NCBI GenBank assembly: GCA_027924585.1
Contig: BSBM01000096.1
Span: 5,765,501-5,829,500, forward strand
Direction of reading: 5' to 3'
Source of the DNA: Larix kaempferi
Lineage: Eukaryota > Streptophyta > Pinopsida > Pinales > Pinaceae
DNA: 64,000 nucleotides
The position numbers and the translations under genes were made by a program. Under the pieces are notes generated by a model that ran no database searches, was not told the origin of the DNA, and saw only the letters and a program-made list of their open reading frames with translations. Shown piece after piece: positions 12,729-24,499 of this stretch. Numbering within the stretch: position 1 is the first letter of the stretch; every line of letters starts with the position of its first letter.

Positions 12729-13399
12729 TGTTGTCTTGGTTTTGCAACCAAGCTTTGTGCAATGGGCACCTATCAACAAGTGATAGCAGTTTCAAATATT
12801 GAAAGCAAAAACAATTATAAATCTGAATCTAACATGTGCATATAACAATAAACTTTGAAAATATTGAAGAACAAGAAATAAAATGAAAAAAAACTTTTGT
12901 ATTATGATACCTCAAATGGTGAGGATGTTGTGGTGTTGAGCAGCTCCAAGGTGAGTAGCTCTAGGCTCCAATGGTCTCTTCTCCAAGATTACTACAATGG
13001 TCAAGAACTCATGAGATATTTTGACAGCATGAGGATAGGATGATGGATGGATGGAAAGTGAGGAGACCCTACACATTTTTATAGTTTTTGGTGGTGGGGA
13101 ATACCATTATGGTTTTGAGGAAACCAATGGTATTGACCAACATGGTTTAGGTACCTTTTCCCTCCTTTTTCTTTTTTTGAATATTTTGAATATTTTTATT
13201 CCCTTTTTAATATTTTTGGGAATTCTGGACCCTTTTTTAGGGATTTTTATGTTTTTTGAGGAAAAAATATTCATTTTGAGGGGAAAAAGGGGTGTATTAT
13301 GGTCTTTTGGTGGCTTCAGAGGCTCAAATGGTGGAAAAGTGGACAAATGGGTCATGTGAATAAGGAAATGAGCTAGTGATCACTTTTTGGGTGTTAACA
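12729..13399 (-). repeat. Element B 3' LTR (671 bp)
   Basis: It matches 56183-56855 end to end with about 35 differences. On the minus strand it starts TGTTAACACCC and ends CAAGACAACA. A minus-strand TATA box (CTATAAAAAT) lies at about 13076-13084. Confidence 0.95.
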
Positions 13400-13716
13400 G
13401 ATTGCCCCATGATGTGTGAGGGCAGGAGCTCATCGTATGGCCGATAGACATCATTGTTCTTTTGTCTTTTTCTTGGGGTTTGGGGAAGAGAAGAGACCGA
13501 TTGGAGACTGGATCAACGGCCCTTGGGAGCTGCAAAAACAAAAAATATTACATGGCTTCAATATGAATGAGGAATAATCTCCGATAATGGACGAGGCGGG
13601 CATACCCATGCTCGTATCAAGACATATACAATTAGTCCCAAGAAGGGGGACCTAAATAAGACATAAAAAATCTGCTAGTACATCATAATGGTCCAAAGGG
13701 GACACTATTTTGGGAT
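13400..13716 (-). other. Element B 3' region, part before the C insertion
   Basis: No gene. It is closely similar to element D at 22845-23160, from 'attgcccc' to 'ttttgggatgtact', which shows B and D are relatives. The B sequence resumes at 36744 on the other side of C. Confidence 0.85.
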
Positions 13717-13721
13717 GTACT
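13717..13721. other. Target-site duplication of element C, left copy (gtact)
   Basis: gtact immediately precedes the TGTTGAGCCC start of C; the same five bases follow its right LTR at 36739-36743. Confidence 0.95.
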
Positions 13722-15195
13722 TGTTGAGCCCAGAATTGGCCCCTTTTAATCATCCTTGATCACCTTTCCTTCCCCTGTCCTACACCATTTATCATGCTAA
13801 TCATACCTGTTGTCCTCACTTTATTTCCCCAAGATGCAAAGGTATGACTGATCATTGCTTTATCTTATTAATGCTTATGATTGTGATAATTAAGGCTGTG
13901 CATCTCTCAATTCTGCTAACATGTTATGATTTATGAAGGTAGTTTGAGATAAGTGGACTGCAGGATGGTGGGGCTGAACAACTCTTGAAAGGAGGGATGT
14001 TCGCTGCTTAAAAGGAGCCTCGAAGTTCCAATCATCAATTAATGCATGTGGTTCTAATGCAAAATTCTAGACAGAGCTGTGATAGGGAAGCTGTGACAGA
14101 ATGCGCTATAATTAGAGATCTTTAATTTATTTGCTGCTCGAGTCAATTGTGATCTGGAAAGATCGCCACTCCTGGGCCAATCAACATCTTTCTCACATTT
14201 TTATGTCTCTACTTTGCCACGTATTGTAACAGCTAGTGTTATTTAGGGTGCCTGAAGATCAGAGATCTTCATGGCTGCCCGTTAATAGGATCGGATGTTA
14301 CAATCTGTATGTATAAATATGGGGAGCTGCCTCGACCCAGGGGGTTGAACAACGGGGAATTTATTCATTGTATTAGCAGTAAAAGAAAACTATGTAATCA
14401 TTCTTCTGTTAATATAAGGAGTTACCTCTGAGTTAAAGGAACCTTATGTTGTTCATCCATCATCTCTGTGTGAAGGCTGGGCCCGTTTTCCATAGAGATT
14501 GCTGAGTTAAATTAGGATTCTTCAGTTTAGTGTTGTGTGATGTTTTGTTGATGATATCTCCTTTGTACGCGGCAGAAGTAATTGTGGTGTGGATTTCTAG
14601 TATAATTAAGATTATATTTCTTTGAGATTGGCAAGTAGTACAGAGTGACAGTCGACTGAGTAAGAAACTTTATGCAATTCGTGTGACAGTTGTACACAGC
14701 CTTGTTCATCTTGCAGTTAAGTTGTGATCCCATGAGCCTTTGCAATTTATCTTTCCTGTTATGATTGTTGATTTTCATTCCTGTAATTCAATATCTTAGA
14801 GTAGCTGAACTCAATCCTTTGCAATTGAATTTCTAGATTAATATTCAGTTTGTGCTTATGGTTTTCAAGAGTGATCAGATTGAAGAAGTGAGTTACTTTC
14901 TAGGATGTGAGTAGGATTTCTTTTTATCTGCAATTGTCTTTGAATCTTATATTTTTTCTTGTTGATGCATGGTAGAAAGGAATTGAAATTATAGTATTTA
15001 GAAAGCAACTGGTATTACACAGATCTTTGGGATGGACATAGTTGTTAGAGGATAAAAGTATTCAATTGTAGTGATTTGGTGTTTAAGCATAGACTGTGCA
15101 TCTATCCTTTGAAATAAAAGACTTTCTCGGGTTGACAATAAATCTCGTCTTCTCTGTATGTTGGAATAATCTATCTGCATATAGGGTGCTCGACA
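13722..15195 (+). repeat. Element C 5' LTR (1474 bp)
   Basis: It starts TGTTGAGCCC and ends GCTCGACA. A TATA box (TGTATAAATATGG) lies at about 14309-14321, so transcripts would start near 14345. The short minus-strand frames in both LTRs are chance. Confidence 0.95.
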
Positions 15196-15198
15196 TTT

Positions 15199-15216
15199 TG
15201 GTGTCGTTGTCAGGGA
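15199..15216 (+). other. Element C primer-binding site, tRNA-Asp type
   Basis: The sequence is TGGTGTCGTTGTCAGGGA. The Athila-group site complementary to tRNA-Asp is TGGCGCCGTTGCCGGGGA; three of the four differences are C to T, as expected from decay of methylated cytosines. Confidence 0.8.
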
Positions 15217-15301
15217 CGGATAAAAATTAAACACTAATCATTAGTTGCATCTGGTAATTGTTTCTAGTCAGTCTTTTCTTTGCTGAAATGATTCGGTTCG
15301 C

Positions 15302-17540
15302 ATGAATACGAGGAGGGTAAAACGTGATCACCTCCCAACTCCCAAAACCCCACAAAATACTAACAGTGCAGGTGGCTTGGGCCGCGGTCGAGGACCACCA
15401 TTGGGAAGAAGAACATTCATTGACGATCTTGTTGACAGAACTGATTCATCCACCAGGGCTCAACATCACGAAACTCCTATCAGAAGAAGCCCTGTTGATC
15501 CGGGGGGTGCCAGCGTCAGGATCCACGATGGAGAATACACGAGCAGTCGTGACTCCCTCATATATCCCTGCTAAGGAAGGCACAGCTATTACAACTGGAT
15601 CTGCTGGTAGAGGTCCGATCTGCCACATTTACGGGAAGGATGTGACTAAAGAAGAGTGGACGCAGTTCCACCAGAAGTCTGTTGATCGGGAACAAAACAA
15701 GGACAAAGAAAAAAATGAGGAAAAGAACGCAGGAACGAACGAAGAGGAGAAAATAGAAGAGGAGATGAGTAACAGACACGAGTCCGACGAGGAAGAGGTG
15801 ATGATGGAAAACTATCATCATGGAAATCACTCCCTGCCTGAGGGAACCACGGCTACACTACAATTTCCAATTCGGCAGCCAGAAGGGACAGCCCCTATGA
15901 AAAACATCTCACCATCAGTGTTGCCTCGCTTCCATGGAAGAGCGGCAGAAGATCCAAATGAATTCCTTTTTGAATTCGATATCCTCTGTCGCAGCTACGA
16001 TTATGTCACCGATGCCCAAAAGATAAAATGTTTTCCCACCACCCTGAAGGACAACGCATTACGTTGGTTCATGAGCCTTGGGGGAGGAACCGTTGCTAAT
16101 TGGGATAGGATGAAATAAGTGTTCCTAGAGAAATATCAGGAATATTGCAACACCAAGGACAAAAGAGAGGAATTATTCAAAATGGTGCAGAAGGAGGATG
16201 AAAATCTGGAGGATTTTCTAGAAAGGCTGTTGTACAATGTGCAAAGAGCTGGGCAGACGAACATAGGGCTAGACATGCTCAAGATAATCTTGCTTCGTGG
16301 CATCAGGGATGATTGTTTAGACATGTTAAACCTGCTAGGAAAGGGAGATATCTCCAAAGAACCTTTTGGAAGATTGTGGAACTATGTAAGAGATACTCCA
16401 GGGGGTCTTCCAGGAACAATAAGCGGGATAAACGAGATAAGATGGAATGTGATGTCTTCGACAGAACTCAGAAGTCATCCAATGGAGGAGCTACCTGTGC
16501 AGAGATAGGAAATCTCCTTGAAAATTTTAAAACAGAAATGATGAGCTCCATCTCTTCGGAGATTGATGTCCTGAAGGCAAAACAAAAACAGACAGTGGAG
16601 GATCTCACACTAGGTGTGTTCTGTCCCCGATGTAGAAAGAATCATCTGCTCAAAGAATGCCCTCTTGACAAAGTGGAAGTATGCCAGTTGTGTGAACTGA
16701 ACCATGACATGAAAGAATGTCCCACACTTCCCCAAGTGAAGGCTGTTCTGCAGGCATCAACTCCAGAAGTGGAATCAGCCTATTTCATTGCACAGAAGAA
16801 ACCTTGGCAGCCTCGAAATCAAGGTATGCCTCTGGACTCGTTTCCATTTTTGAATAATATGAGCAATTGGAATAATAACATGCAAAATGTGAATACACAA
16901 TTCCCTTCAAATTATGCTCAGTGGAATCCTTCCCAACCTGCAATGCAAAATTATAACTCATGGAGTCCCTGGACATAGCCACCACATCAACCTACGTCAT
17001 GGTCTCCTGGATGGAGGAACTTCCATCTTGGGAACCAGTTTCCTCAACCACCTCCACCTCAACAATCACCATATTCTCCTCCATACCCTCAATTTCCTCA
17101 ATATCCTCAATACCCACCTCAGCAGTCGCAGCTGCAGCTGCAAAATAATCATGTCCCTAATATACCAATACGGCCTCAGCTGCCTGCCCAACCTAATCCT
17201 AACCCGAATAGTAAAAGAGTCCATCAATTGGAAACTGTCAATATGCCGGCCTACTCTCTTTCCCCTGTACCTTGTAATGATATGCGTCTACGATCTGGGA
17301 AGATAATAGAACCTGTAATTACAGAAGATACTCCACCTTCTGTGCATGAAGAAGGAGAGAGTTCATAACATCCATCCGATACAGTTCCTATCACTGAAGG
17401 TGCTGAGCATCCCTTAGATGGGACGGCTGAAACATCAAATGAGAAATCAGATAATACGCAGCCTACCCAGCTGATAAGGAAACCACTATATCCCGAGAGA
17501 CTAATGCTACCAAAAATAGGGGGCAACCTCAGTTTAACCT
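15302..17540 (+). pseudogene. Element C gag (capsid and two zinc knuckles)
   Basis: Gag starts at ATG 15302 ('MNTRRVKRDHLPTP') or 15324 in another frame; a shift near 15570 leads into the main frame. The capsid core has 'PRFHGRAAEDPNEFL', 'LKDNALRWFMSL' and 'FLERLLYNVQRAGQ'. A TAA interrupts it at 16116, and a second shift near 16400 leads to two zinc knuckles: CPRCRKNHLLKECP and CQLCELNHDMKECP. A proline- and glutamine-rich tail (16850-17200) follows. Gag would form the particle and bind element RNA. Stops and shifts prevent a full product. Confidence 0.8.
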
Positions 17541-18243
17541 CCTAGGAGAGTTAAAGAATCTTTACGTTAAAATCCCCCTTCTGCAAGCTCTTCAAGACAT
17601 GCCTATTTATGCTAAAACCGTTCGGGACCTGTGCACTAAGAAACCAGGGAGGAAACCTAGAGATCCTCCCACTGTTCATGTCATAGGGAATTTATCTACT
17701 TTAATAACATGAAAAATCCCTGTGACCAAGTATGACGACCCTGGAAATCCTACTGTCACTGTACATATAGGAAAAACGCAGATACCCAACATGCTAGTCG
17801 ACTTAGGAGCAGCGATCAATGTCATAACAATTGAGACTGTCAAGAAGCTTGGGCTCACTAATTTTAGACCGACCCCTACCATTTTAGAATTGGCAGACAG
17901 ATCCACCATTAGACCCGAAGGGATTCTGGACGACCTTGTCATCTCAGTAGATTCATGGGAGTACCCTGCTGACTTTTTGATATTACAACCAAAATCACAG
18001 CTGGGGGGACATCCATTGATCCTGGGGAGGCCTTGGTTGGCCACAGCTGATGCTTGCATCAGCTGTCGATCGGGGTCCATGACTATATCTGATGGTAAAG
18101 AGACTAAAAACCTCACCCTGTATCCTTCATCTCAGCCAAGTTTAGAGGCTGAAACTTCCCTTTGGATAGAGCAGGAGGAGGAGGAGGATGTTCAGCCACT
18201 ATTAACTATAGGGAAGGCCTTAACTTTTAAAAACGAAACATAA
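17541..18243 (+). pseudogene. Element C protease (retropepsin)
   Basis: The segment has the Athila-type lead-in 'LLQALQDMPIYAKTVRDL', then the aspartic protease with active site 'MLVDLGAAINVI' (near 17800), 'ELADRSTIRPEGI' and the C-terminal 'HPLILGRPWLATADA'. DLGA in place of DTGA or DSGA is normal for this lineage. It is in the same frame as the RT that follows. A stop lies near 17710 and TAA ends the frame at 18241-18243. Confidence 0.8.
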
Positions 18244-19409
18244 GACGATGCTATCGGTAATTTTATTAGCAAACCTGCTTCAGTGGATAAAGAGGTCTAT
18301 CAAATCCTAAACATTACCCTTGGTAAGGAAGAACAAGAAAATCTTACGGAAGAAGCACTAGTTGGTGACACAAACATAATCCCAATTTTGAAAAGTTCAA
18401 AAAGTATTCCTATTGAGGTAGAGCCTGGAAGGACTTTGAATATCAACCCTGGTCTCTCCTTAGAGGAACAGACGTGCCTAATCAGTCTCTTGAAGGAACA
18501 TAAGGGGGCATTCGCCTGGGAGTATATAGACATGAGGGGTATTCCCTCTAATCTGTGCACCCACCATATTTATATTAAAAATGACTCCCAGCCTGTGTGT
18601 CAACGCCAACGACGCATGAACCCCAATCTGAGGGATATAGTGAAGGAGGAAATCCAAAAAAATTTGGAAGCAGGATTTATATATCCAATTTCAGATAGTG
18701 AATGGGTTTCCCCACTCATAATTGTGCCCAAGAAAAATGGTAAATAGAGAGTCTGTGTTGATTATAGGGAGCTGAACAAAGCTACACAAAAGGATCATTT
18801 CCCTTTGCCCTTCATTGACCAAGTACTTGATACCTTATCAGGGAAGAATTTCTTCTCCTTCCTAGATGGGTTCAGCGGGTACAATCAAATTCAGATTGCT
18901 CCTGAGGACCAGGATAAGACCACCTTCACTTGCCCCTGGGGAATGTTTGCCTACAGGGTGCTTCCCTTTGGTTTATGTAATGCACCAGCAACGTTCCAAA
19001 GAGCTGTAATTGGCATATTCTCTGAATTAGTTAATGATAGTATGGAAGTCTTTATGGATGATTTTACTCCCTATGGCAAGGATTTTGAGGAAGCACTGGA
19101 AAATTTAAAGAAGGTTTTAATTCGCTACGAACAGACTCGCCTCTCATTAAGCACTGAAAAGTGCCATATGATGATGAGTGAGGGGTGGTATTAGGGCATT
19201 TCATCTCTACCAATGGTATTCAGGTGGATCCTTCAAAAAATAAGGTGATAAAAAATATACCGACTCCTTCAACTCAGAAAGAGGTGCAAAGTTTTCTAGG
19301 GCATCCTGGGTATTACCATAGGTTTTTAGAAAACTTCTCCAAACTTGCTTCTCCTTTGATTTCTTTGTTAATGAAGGATGCACAGTTCGTGTGGAGTGAA
19401 GCATGCTAG
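18244..19409 (+). pseudogene. Element C reverse transcriptase
   Basis: It opens with the plant Gypsy signature 'GFIYPISDSEWVSPL', then 'FPLPFIDQVLDTLSG', 'SFLDGFSGYNQI', 'LPFGLCNAPATFQR' and the catalytic box 'EVFMDDF' near 19051. Stops occur at 18745 and at the end of the 18805-19194 frame; a one-base shift near 19185 moves the thumb region ('GHFISTNGIQVDP') to another frame, which stops at 19407. The enzyme family is certain; this copy is dead. Confidence 0.85.
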
Positions 19410-19830
19410 GCAGCGTTTGATAAGCTTAAGGAGAAGATGTCCACAGCTCCTATCCTAAGGGGACCTAATTGGACCCTACCCTTCCACATTTCTTCAAATG
19501 CCTCTGATGCCACCATTGGAGCAGTATTAGGATAGCAGGATGGTCAAGTACCTTATGCCATCTATTATGTTAGTAAAAACTTAGCCCCTGCTGAACTTAA
19601 TTACACTGTTACTGAAAAAGAATTCCTCACTATTGTTTACTCTATTAATAAATTTCGGCACTACATTACTGGGTATCCTACGTTTGTGCACACTGACCAC
19701 TCTGCCATTAAATAATTAATGAACAAACTTGTTACCAATGCTAGAGAGACCAGGTGGCTCTTATTATTGCAGGAATTTTATATTACCAATATAGAAAGAG
19801 CCTGGAAAAGAAAATGTTGTTGCTGATTTT
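19410..19830 (+). pseudogene. Element C RNase H
   Basis: The frame continues from the RT thumb: 'PFHISSNASDATIGAVLG', 'ELNYTVTEKEFLTIVY' and 'HTDHSAIK'. The family motif is usually C-D-A-S-D, whereas here N-A-S-D is found, so the first catalytic aspartate appears as asparagine. Stops follow 'AVLG' and 'HSAIK'. Confidence 0.75.
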
Positions 19831-20058
19831 TTATCTCGTTTTACTAACAGTGATGACAGTTCTCCTGTTGAGGATTCTTTTCCAGATGAACATCTATTCG
19901 CACTTTCAGCTCATTCCCCCTGGTATGCAGACGTCACTAATTATTTGGTTGCAGGAAATCTCCCGCCACACATGTCTAAATGAGAAAAGAGAAAAATTAT
20001 CCAGCAAAGTGCCAGGTATTGTTGGCTCAATGGTCATCTCTTCTACACAGGACCCGAT

Positions 20059-21264
20059 CTAGAGATTAGGAGATGTGTAAGGGAAGATGATATCTTTCAC
20101 ATACTGAAGGCCTGTCATGATGGACCTTGTGGGGGACACTTTGCAGATAAAAGCACAGGGCATAAAGCGCTGCGGATGGGCTACTATTGGCTGACTCTGT
20201 TCAGGGACGCTAAAAGGTATGTTCAGTCCTGTGACAACTGCCAAAGGATGGGCCAGCCGAATAAAACAGATCAAATGCCTCTACAACCTCAAGTAGTAGT
20301 TGAACCATTTGATAGATGGGCACTGGATTTTGTTGGCCCTATCAGCCCTCCTTCCAGACAGAAAGTTTACATTCTAGTTTGTACTGATTATATGACCAAG
20401 TGGGTAGAGGCTGTAGCTTTGGCTAAGGCTAATGACCAGGCGGTAATTGATTTTCTGTACAGTGAAATCTTTACCCGCTTTGGGGGTACCAAAGAAAGTA
20501 GTTACCGATGGGGGACCGCACTTCATCTCACACCAATTTGAATCCTTGCTCCGGAAGTATCATGTGCAGCATAGGGTGGCTTCACCTTACCACCCCCAGG
20601 CCAATGGTTAGGTGGAAATTACTAATAAAGTTATTGAAGCAATCCTTACTAAAACAATTAAAATCCATCGAAAGGATTGGGCTGACAGGCTGCCGGAAGC
20701 ACTGTGGGCATATCGCACAACTTGGCGCAACACCACAGGGTTCTCTCGCTATGATCTAGTGTATGGGAAGAGTGCCATCTTTCCAATTGAGTTTGAGATC
20801 AAAACCCTGAAAACAACCATCGAAATGAATCTGGATGTAACAGAAGCCCAAAAGAGAAGATTGAATCAACTAAATGAATTGGATGAGAAACGGTTAGCTA
20901 CAGTAGACCAGACTGTGTTGCTTCAGCAATAGAGATCCAACTGGCATGACTGATTTATTAAAAAGAAAACCTTCTGTGAGGGAGACTGGGCGCTACAATA
21001 TGACTCCAGGTTCAAAAGGGATTTTAAAGGTAAATTACGTACAAGATGGCTGGGTCCATATCTGCTCGACAGGGTATTTGACAATGGAACTGTCCGTCTG
21101 GTGACCATCGATGAAAACCGTATACCATTACTTGCTAATGGCCACAGACTGCGACTGTATCGTAAGCCTATTTCAAAATATGCATTCATTTCGCAAATTG
21201 CCGCTGATCCAGATTATCAGCTGGCACCAGAGCAGGAATTTCTCTCTGCCCTTGCCAATCCTTA
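20059..21264 (+). pseudogene. Element C integrase
   Basis: An HHCC zinc finger spans about 20105-20250 ('CHDGPCGGHFADKSTGH' and 'CDNCQRMG'). The core has 'RWALDFVGPI' (first Asp), the second Asp after a frameshift near 20490 within a G run, and a Glu just after a TAG near 20608. 'LWAYRTTWRNTTGFSRYDL' and a C-terminal segment with 'RWLGPYLLDRVFDNGTVRL' complete it, ending near 21264. I see no chromodomain, as expected for the Athila/Tat group. Three reading frames would be needed to read it. Confidence 0.8.
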
Positions 21265-21479
21265 AACTGAAAATCACATTTTAAATTACTGTACATAAAT
21301 AACTTTATGCTGTAGTGTATAATTGTTTTTTTCTTCTCTTTGCATTTGATCTTTTCGTTTGCTGTTGTTTTTCAAAAATTTCCATGTAAGCGCCAGGAGA
21401 ACGACCAAATTGGGCTTGTCAAACGAGAGTCGCCCTGTGCTGCCCTGTGCTGTATTTCCCTTTTTCCTTAAAAAAAAAA
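21265..21479 (+). other. Element C spacer after pol
   Basis: No gene. It contains 'ttttttcttctctt' tracts and a run of A near 21470, and leads into the repeat array. Confidence 0.6.
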
Positions 21480-22139
21480 AAAAAATCCCGACAGCTGTAA
21501 CATATTTTCCGGCAGCTGCGACATCTTTTCCGGCAACCGCGATATCGTTTCTCGGCAGCTGTGAAATCATTTTCCCAGCAGCCGTGAACCATTCCCAGCA
21601 GCTGCAACATCATGTCCCATTAGCTGCAATATCATTTCCCAGCGACTGCAATATTGTTTCCCATCAACCCTAAAATCGTTTTCCCGGCGGCCGTAAACCC
21701 TTTTTCCCGGCAGCTGTGAACCATTCACAGCGGCTGCAACATCATGTCCCAGTGGCTGCAACATCATTTCCTGGCAGCCATGAACCATTTCTCAACGGCT
21801 GCAATATCGTTTCCCGGCAGCCGTAAAATCTTTTTCCCGGCAGCTGTGAACCATTTCCCGGTAGCTGCAACAACTTTCTCAGCGGCTGCAACATCTTTTC
21901 CCCGGCAGCCGTGAACCATTTCCCAGCGGCTACAATATTGTTTTTCCACAAAACCTCTTTCCCGGCTGCCGTGAACCATTTTCCAGTAGCTGCAACATAT
22001 GTTCCGACGGCTGCAACTTATTTCCCGGCGACTGCGACATATCTCCCAGCGCCGTTAAACTTTTCCCTGGCAGCCGTGACTTTTTATTCCAATAGCCATA
22101 AAACCTTTTTCCTGGCTGCCGTGAACCATTTTCCAGTAG
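21480..22139. repeat. Element C array of about 22-bp GC-rich repeats (left part)
   Basis: Irregular units of 20-24 bp with consensus near 'CCGGCAGCTGCAACATCATTT' fill this stretch. Many units contain CAGCTG or CGGCTG. Element D is inserted in the array, which continues at 31417-31785. Open frames here on both strands (for example 21567-21979) are products of the repeat and not genes. Confidence 0.8.
22135..22139. other. Target-site duplication of element D, left copy (agtag)
   Basis: agtag precedes the D LTR; ggtag follows the right LTR at 31417-31421. They differ by one transition. Confidence 0.85.
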
Positions 22140-22844
22140 TGTTGGCCTGGTTTTGCAACCAGGCTTAGTTCTATGGGCACCTGCTAACTAGTAGCAGCAG
22201 TTTCAATGTAAAGCAAATAACAATAAACTAAATCTACACTAAACTAAACTAGCATGTGCATTTTGAATTAAAAAACAAGAACAAGAAAGATAAAAAATAA
22301 TTTTTGTATTGACAATGGGGCAAGCAAATGCTTGCAAGTACAATACCTCCAAGTGATGAAGGTTGTTGAATGGCTCCAATGGTGAGCAGCTCCAATCTCC
22401 AATGGGTCCTTTCTCCAAGGCTTGCTACAATGGCCAAATACTCAAGGGAGATTTTGGCAGCATGAGGATAGGAATCTGGATGGATGTGAAATGAGGAGCC
22501 CCTACCACCTTTTTATAGGTTTTGGTGGTGGGGAATACCATTTGTGGTTTTGTGGAAACCAAATGGTATTTACCAACATGGTTTAGGTACTTTTCCCTCC
22601 TTTTTCCTTTTTTGAATAAAATTAATATTTTAATTCTCTTTTTAATATTTTGGGAATTTGGACCCTTTTTTAGGGTTTTTTATGCTTTTCAGGAAAAATA
22701 ATCTTTTTGAGTGGGAAAAAAGGGGTGTACTAAGGTCTTTTGGTGACCTTTTGTTGGTTTCAGAGGCTCAGATGGTGGAAGAGTGGAAAAATGGGTCATG
22801 TGAATAAGGGAATGAGCTAGTGAGCACTTTTTAGGTGTTAACAG
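22140..22844 (-). repeat. Element D 3' LTR (705 bp)
   Basis: It is near-identical to 30714-31416. On the plus strand it starts TGTTGGCCTGG and ends GGTGTTAACA. The minus-strand TATA box (CTATAAAAAGG) is at about 22509-22518. Confidence 0.95.
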
Positions 22845-23459
22845 ATTGCCCTTTGATGTGTGAGGGCAGGAGCTCATCGTATGGCGGATAGACATCATAG
22901 TTCTTTTGTCTTTTTTCTGGGGTTTAGGGAGAGAAGAGACCGGTTGGATACTGGAGCCACGGCCCTTGGAAGCTGCAAAAACAAAAAATATTACATGGCC
23001 TCAATATGAATGAGGTATAATCTCTGATAATGGACGAGGCAGGCATTCCCATGCTCATATCAAGACATATACATAACAATTAGTCCCAAGAAAGGGGATC
23101 TAATACATAAAGAATCTACTGGTACATCATAATGGTCCAGGGGGGGACATTATTTTGGGATATACTCCTGATCATAACTGATCTCAATAACTGATACACT
23201 GGGTTAACTGATGAACTGTTGAACCTGAAGGTGTCCAACATATGTAGGGACTCAAAGACTATGAGTCATCTCTGGGAAGTATCTGTAACTGTATACTCGA
23301 GGGAGTATAAAACTAGGGTACATCTGAATACTGTCGCCATACGCAACCCGGATATCTATAGGAACAGTGTAACTGGTTGTATCCATAGGTAGACTCTCAA
23401 ATGTGGAGGAGTCAGAAGGTATCCGGGGTCTTTGACTAATAAGTGAACGAACCAATGCC
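22845..23459 (-). other. Element D 3' region next to the LTR
   Basis: No gene. It resembles B at 13400-13716 plus 36744-37080. The short frames inside are not supported. Confidence 0.7.
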
Positions 23460-24152
23460 CTATGCGAGTCTCAATGATGCAATGAAGGTGTTGAAGTCGA
23501 TCATGTGAGAAACAACCATTTGGAGAAGCACTGATGACTCTTCTCGAAATGATTCGTAGACACTCATCATAAATGGTGATGAGTTCAAGACACAGGGACC
23601 TCGAGGTCTATCCTCTAGAATAAATTTGGTTGTCATTGACAGAGGGAGATCAGCAACTAACAAGGCAATGATGTTTCCTTGATAGGAGCGCAAGGTGTAT
23701 AACTGAAGTATTGTAGTACTGATGGTGGGACTGACATACTTGTGGGGATGGGAAATAACTGGGTGAAAAAAGTGGGTAGAATTAAACTTCCTTTGTTCAG
23801 AGCATGATGACATGGTTGTCCTGGCAGCGTAGGGAACTGACTTGTAGGTGTGGGAATCATTGCTTTGATTGACTGAATGGTATATATTGACTCTGGGTGG
23901 GGAGGACGAGCTGATAGGTGCTGTCGAGGGATTTTCAAGGTGACGTACTACAGAATACTCTGAACAAAGGCGACCAATCATGGGGAAGCTGTCATATGAG
24001 TAGATGTGATCTGTCGTGGCGCCAAGAGGCACCATTGATTCCTTCTTCGTAGTTTTAATGAGCTCCAAGAAGGGATAAAAGTGTGCTCTGAAATGGTACT
24101 GTCCTATGGATTTTGTGAGCCCAGGACGGTTCATGCTCATGGTTTCTTTCAT
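23460..24152 (-). CDS. Hypothetical 230-aa frame shared with element B
   Basis: This open frame of 230 codons lies in the 3' part of D, downstream of gag on the same strand. B has the same frame at 37172-37767, broken by a frameshift near 37440. The first 60 residues align well ('QYHFRAHFYPFLELIKTTK' in both). It is rich in Ser, Thr, Pro and His and has no membrane segment or motif I recognise. Conservation may reflect either a small accessory protein or a conserved 3' RNA region that happens to be open; the sequence does not settle this. Confidence 0.35.
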   Translation of the reverse strand: MKETMSMNRPGLTKSIGQYHFRAHFYPFLELIKTTKKESMVPLGATTDHIYSYDSFPMIGRLCSEYSVVRHLENPSTAPISSSSPPRVNIYHSVNQSNDSHTYKSVPYAARTTMSSCSEQRKFNSTHFFHPVISHPHKYVSPTISTTILQLYTLRSYQGNIIALLVADLPLSMTTKFILEDRPRGPCVLNSSPFMMSVYESFREESSVLLQMVVSHMIDFNTFIASLRLA

Positions 24153-24194
24153 GTTTAGAGAGTCTAAAAACGGTAAGTGGACTCTATTGGTGTT

Positions 24195-24480
24195 CTTTTT
24201 CGTAGTTTAGTCTCCAAGGCCCGAAAAAGCATAAAATGATGCAGATGGAGAACTCTTCTAGCCGATGTGACTAGAGTAGTCCTTTTTCGTAATTAGTCTA
24301 CAAGGTCCGGAAAAGGGGTAAACTTATACCAGGTAGACGCCCTTTCAGATATGTTTAACGAGCATGAAAGGAAGCAAGGTTGCTCGGCAATCTTTTCATT
24401 GTTTTTAGGAGTCAGAAAAGAGCTTAACAGAAACTCCCTAAGTGCCTTTTTCGTAAAAGCGGTTGCTCGGCCCGAAAAAG
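24195..24480. repeat. Three CTTTTTCG...CGAAAAAG inverted repeats (element D)
   Basis: CTTTTTCG at 24195-24202 pairs with CGAAAAAG at 24222-24229. A second, imperfect copy is at 24282-24316, and a third at 24446-24453 with 24473-24480. Loops are about 19 nt. The same three stand at the same spacing in B. Confidence 0.75.
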
Positions 24481-24499
24481 GGATAAAATTATACCGAAC

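Noticed and set aside
13051-13359. Frames inside the B LTR on both strands
   Set aside because: T- and F-rich translations of LTR sequence, with no conserved counterpart in the other LTR.
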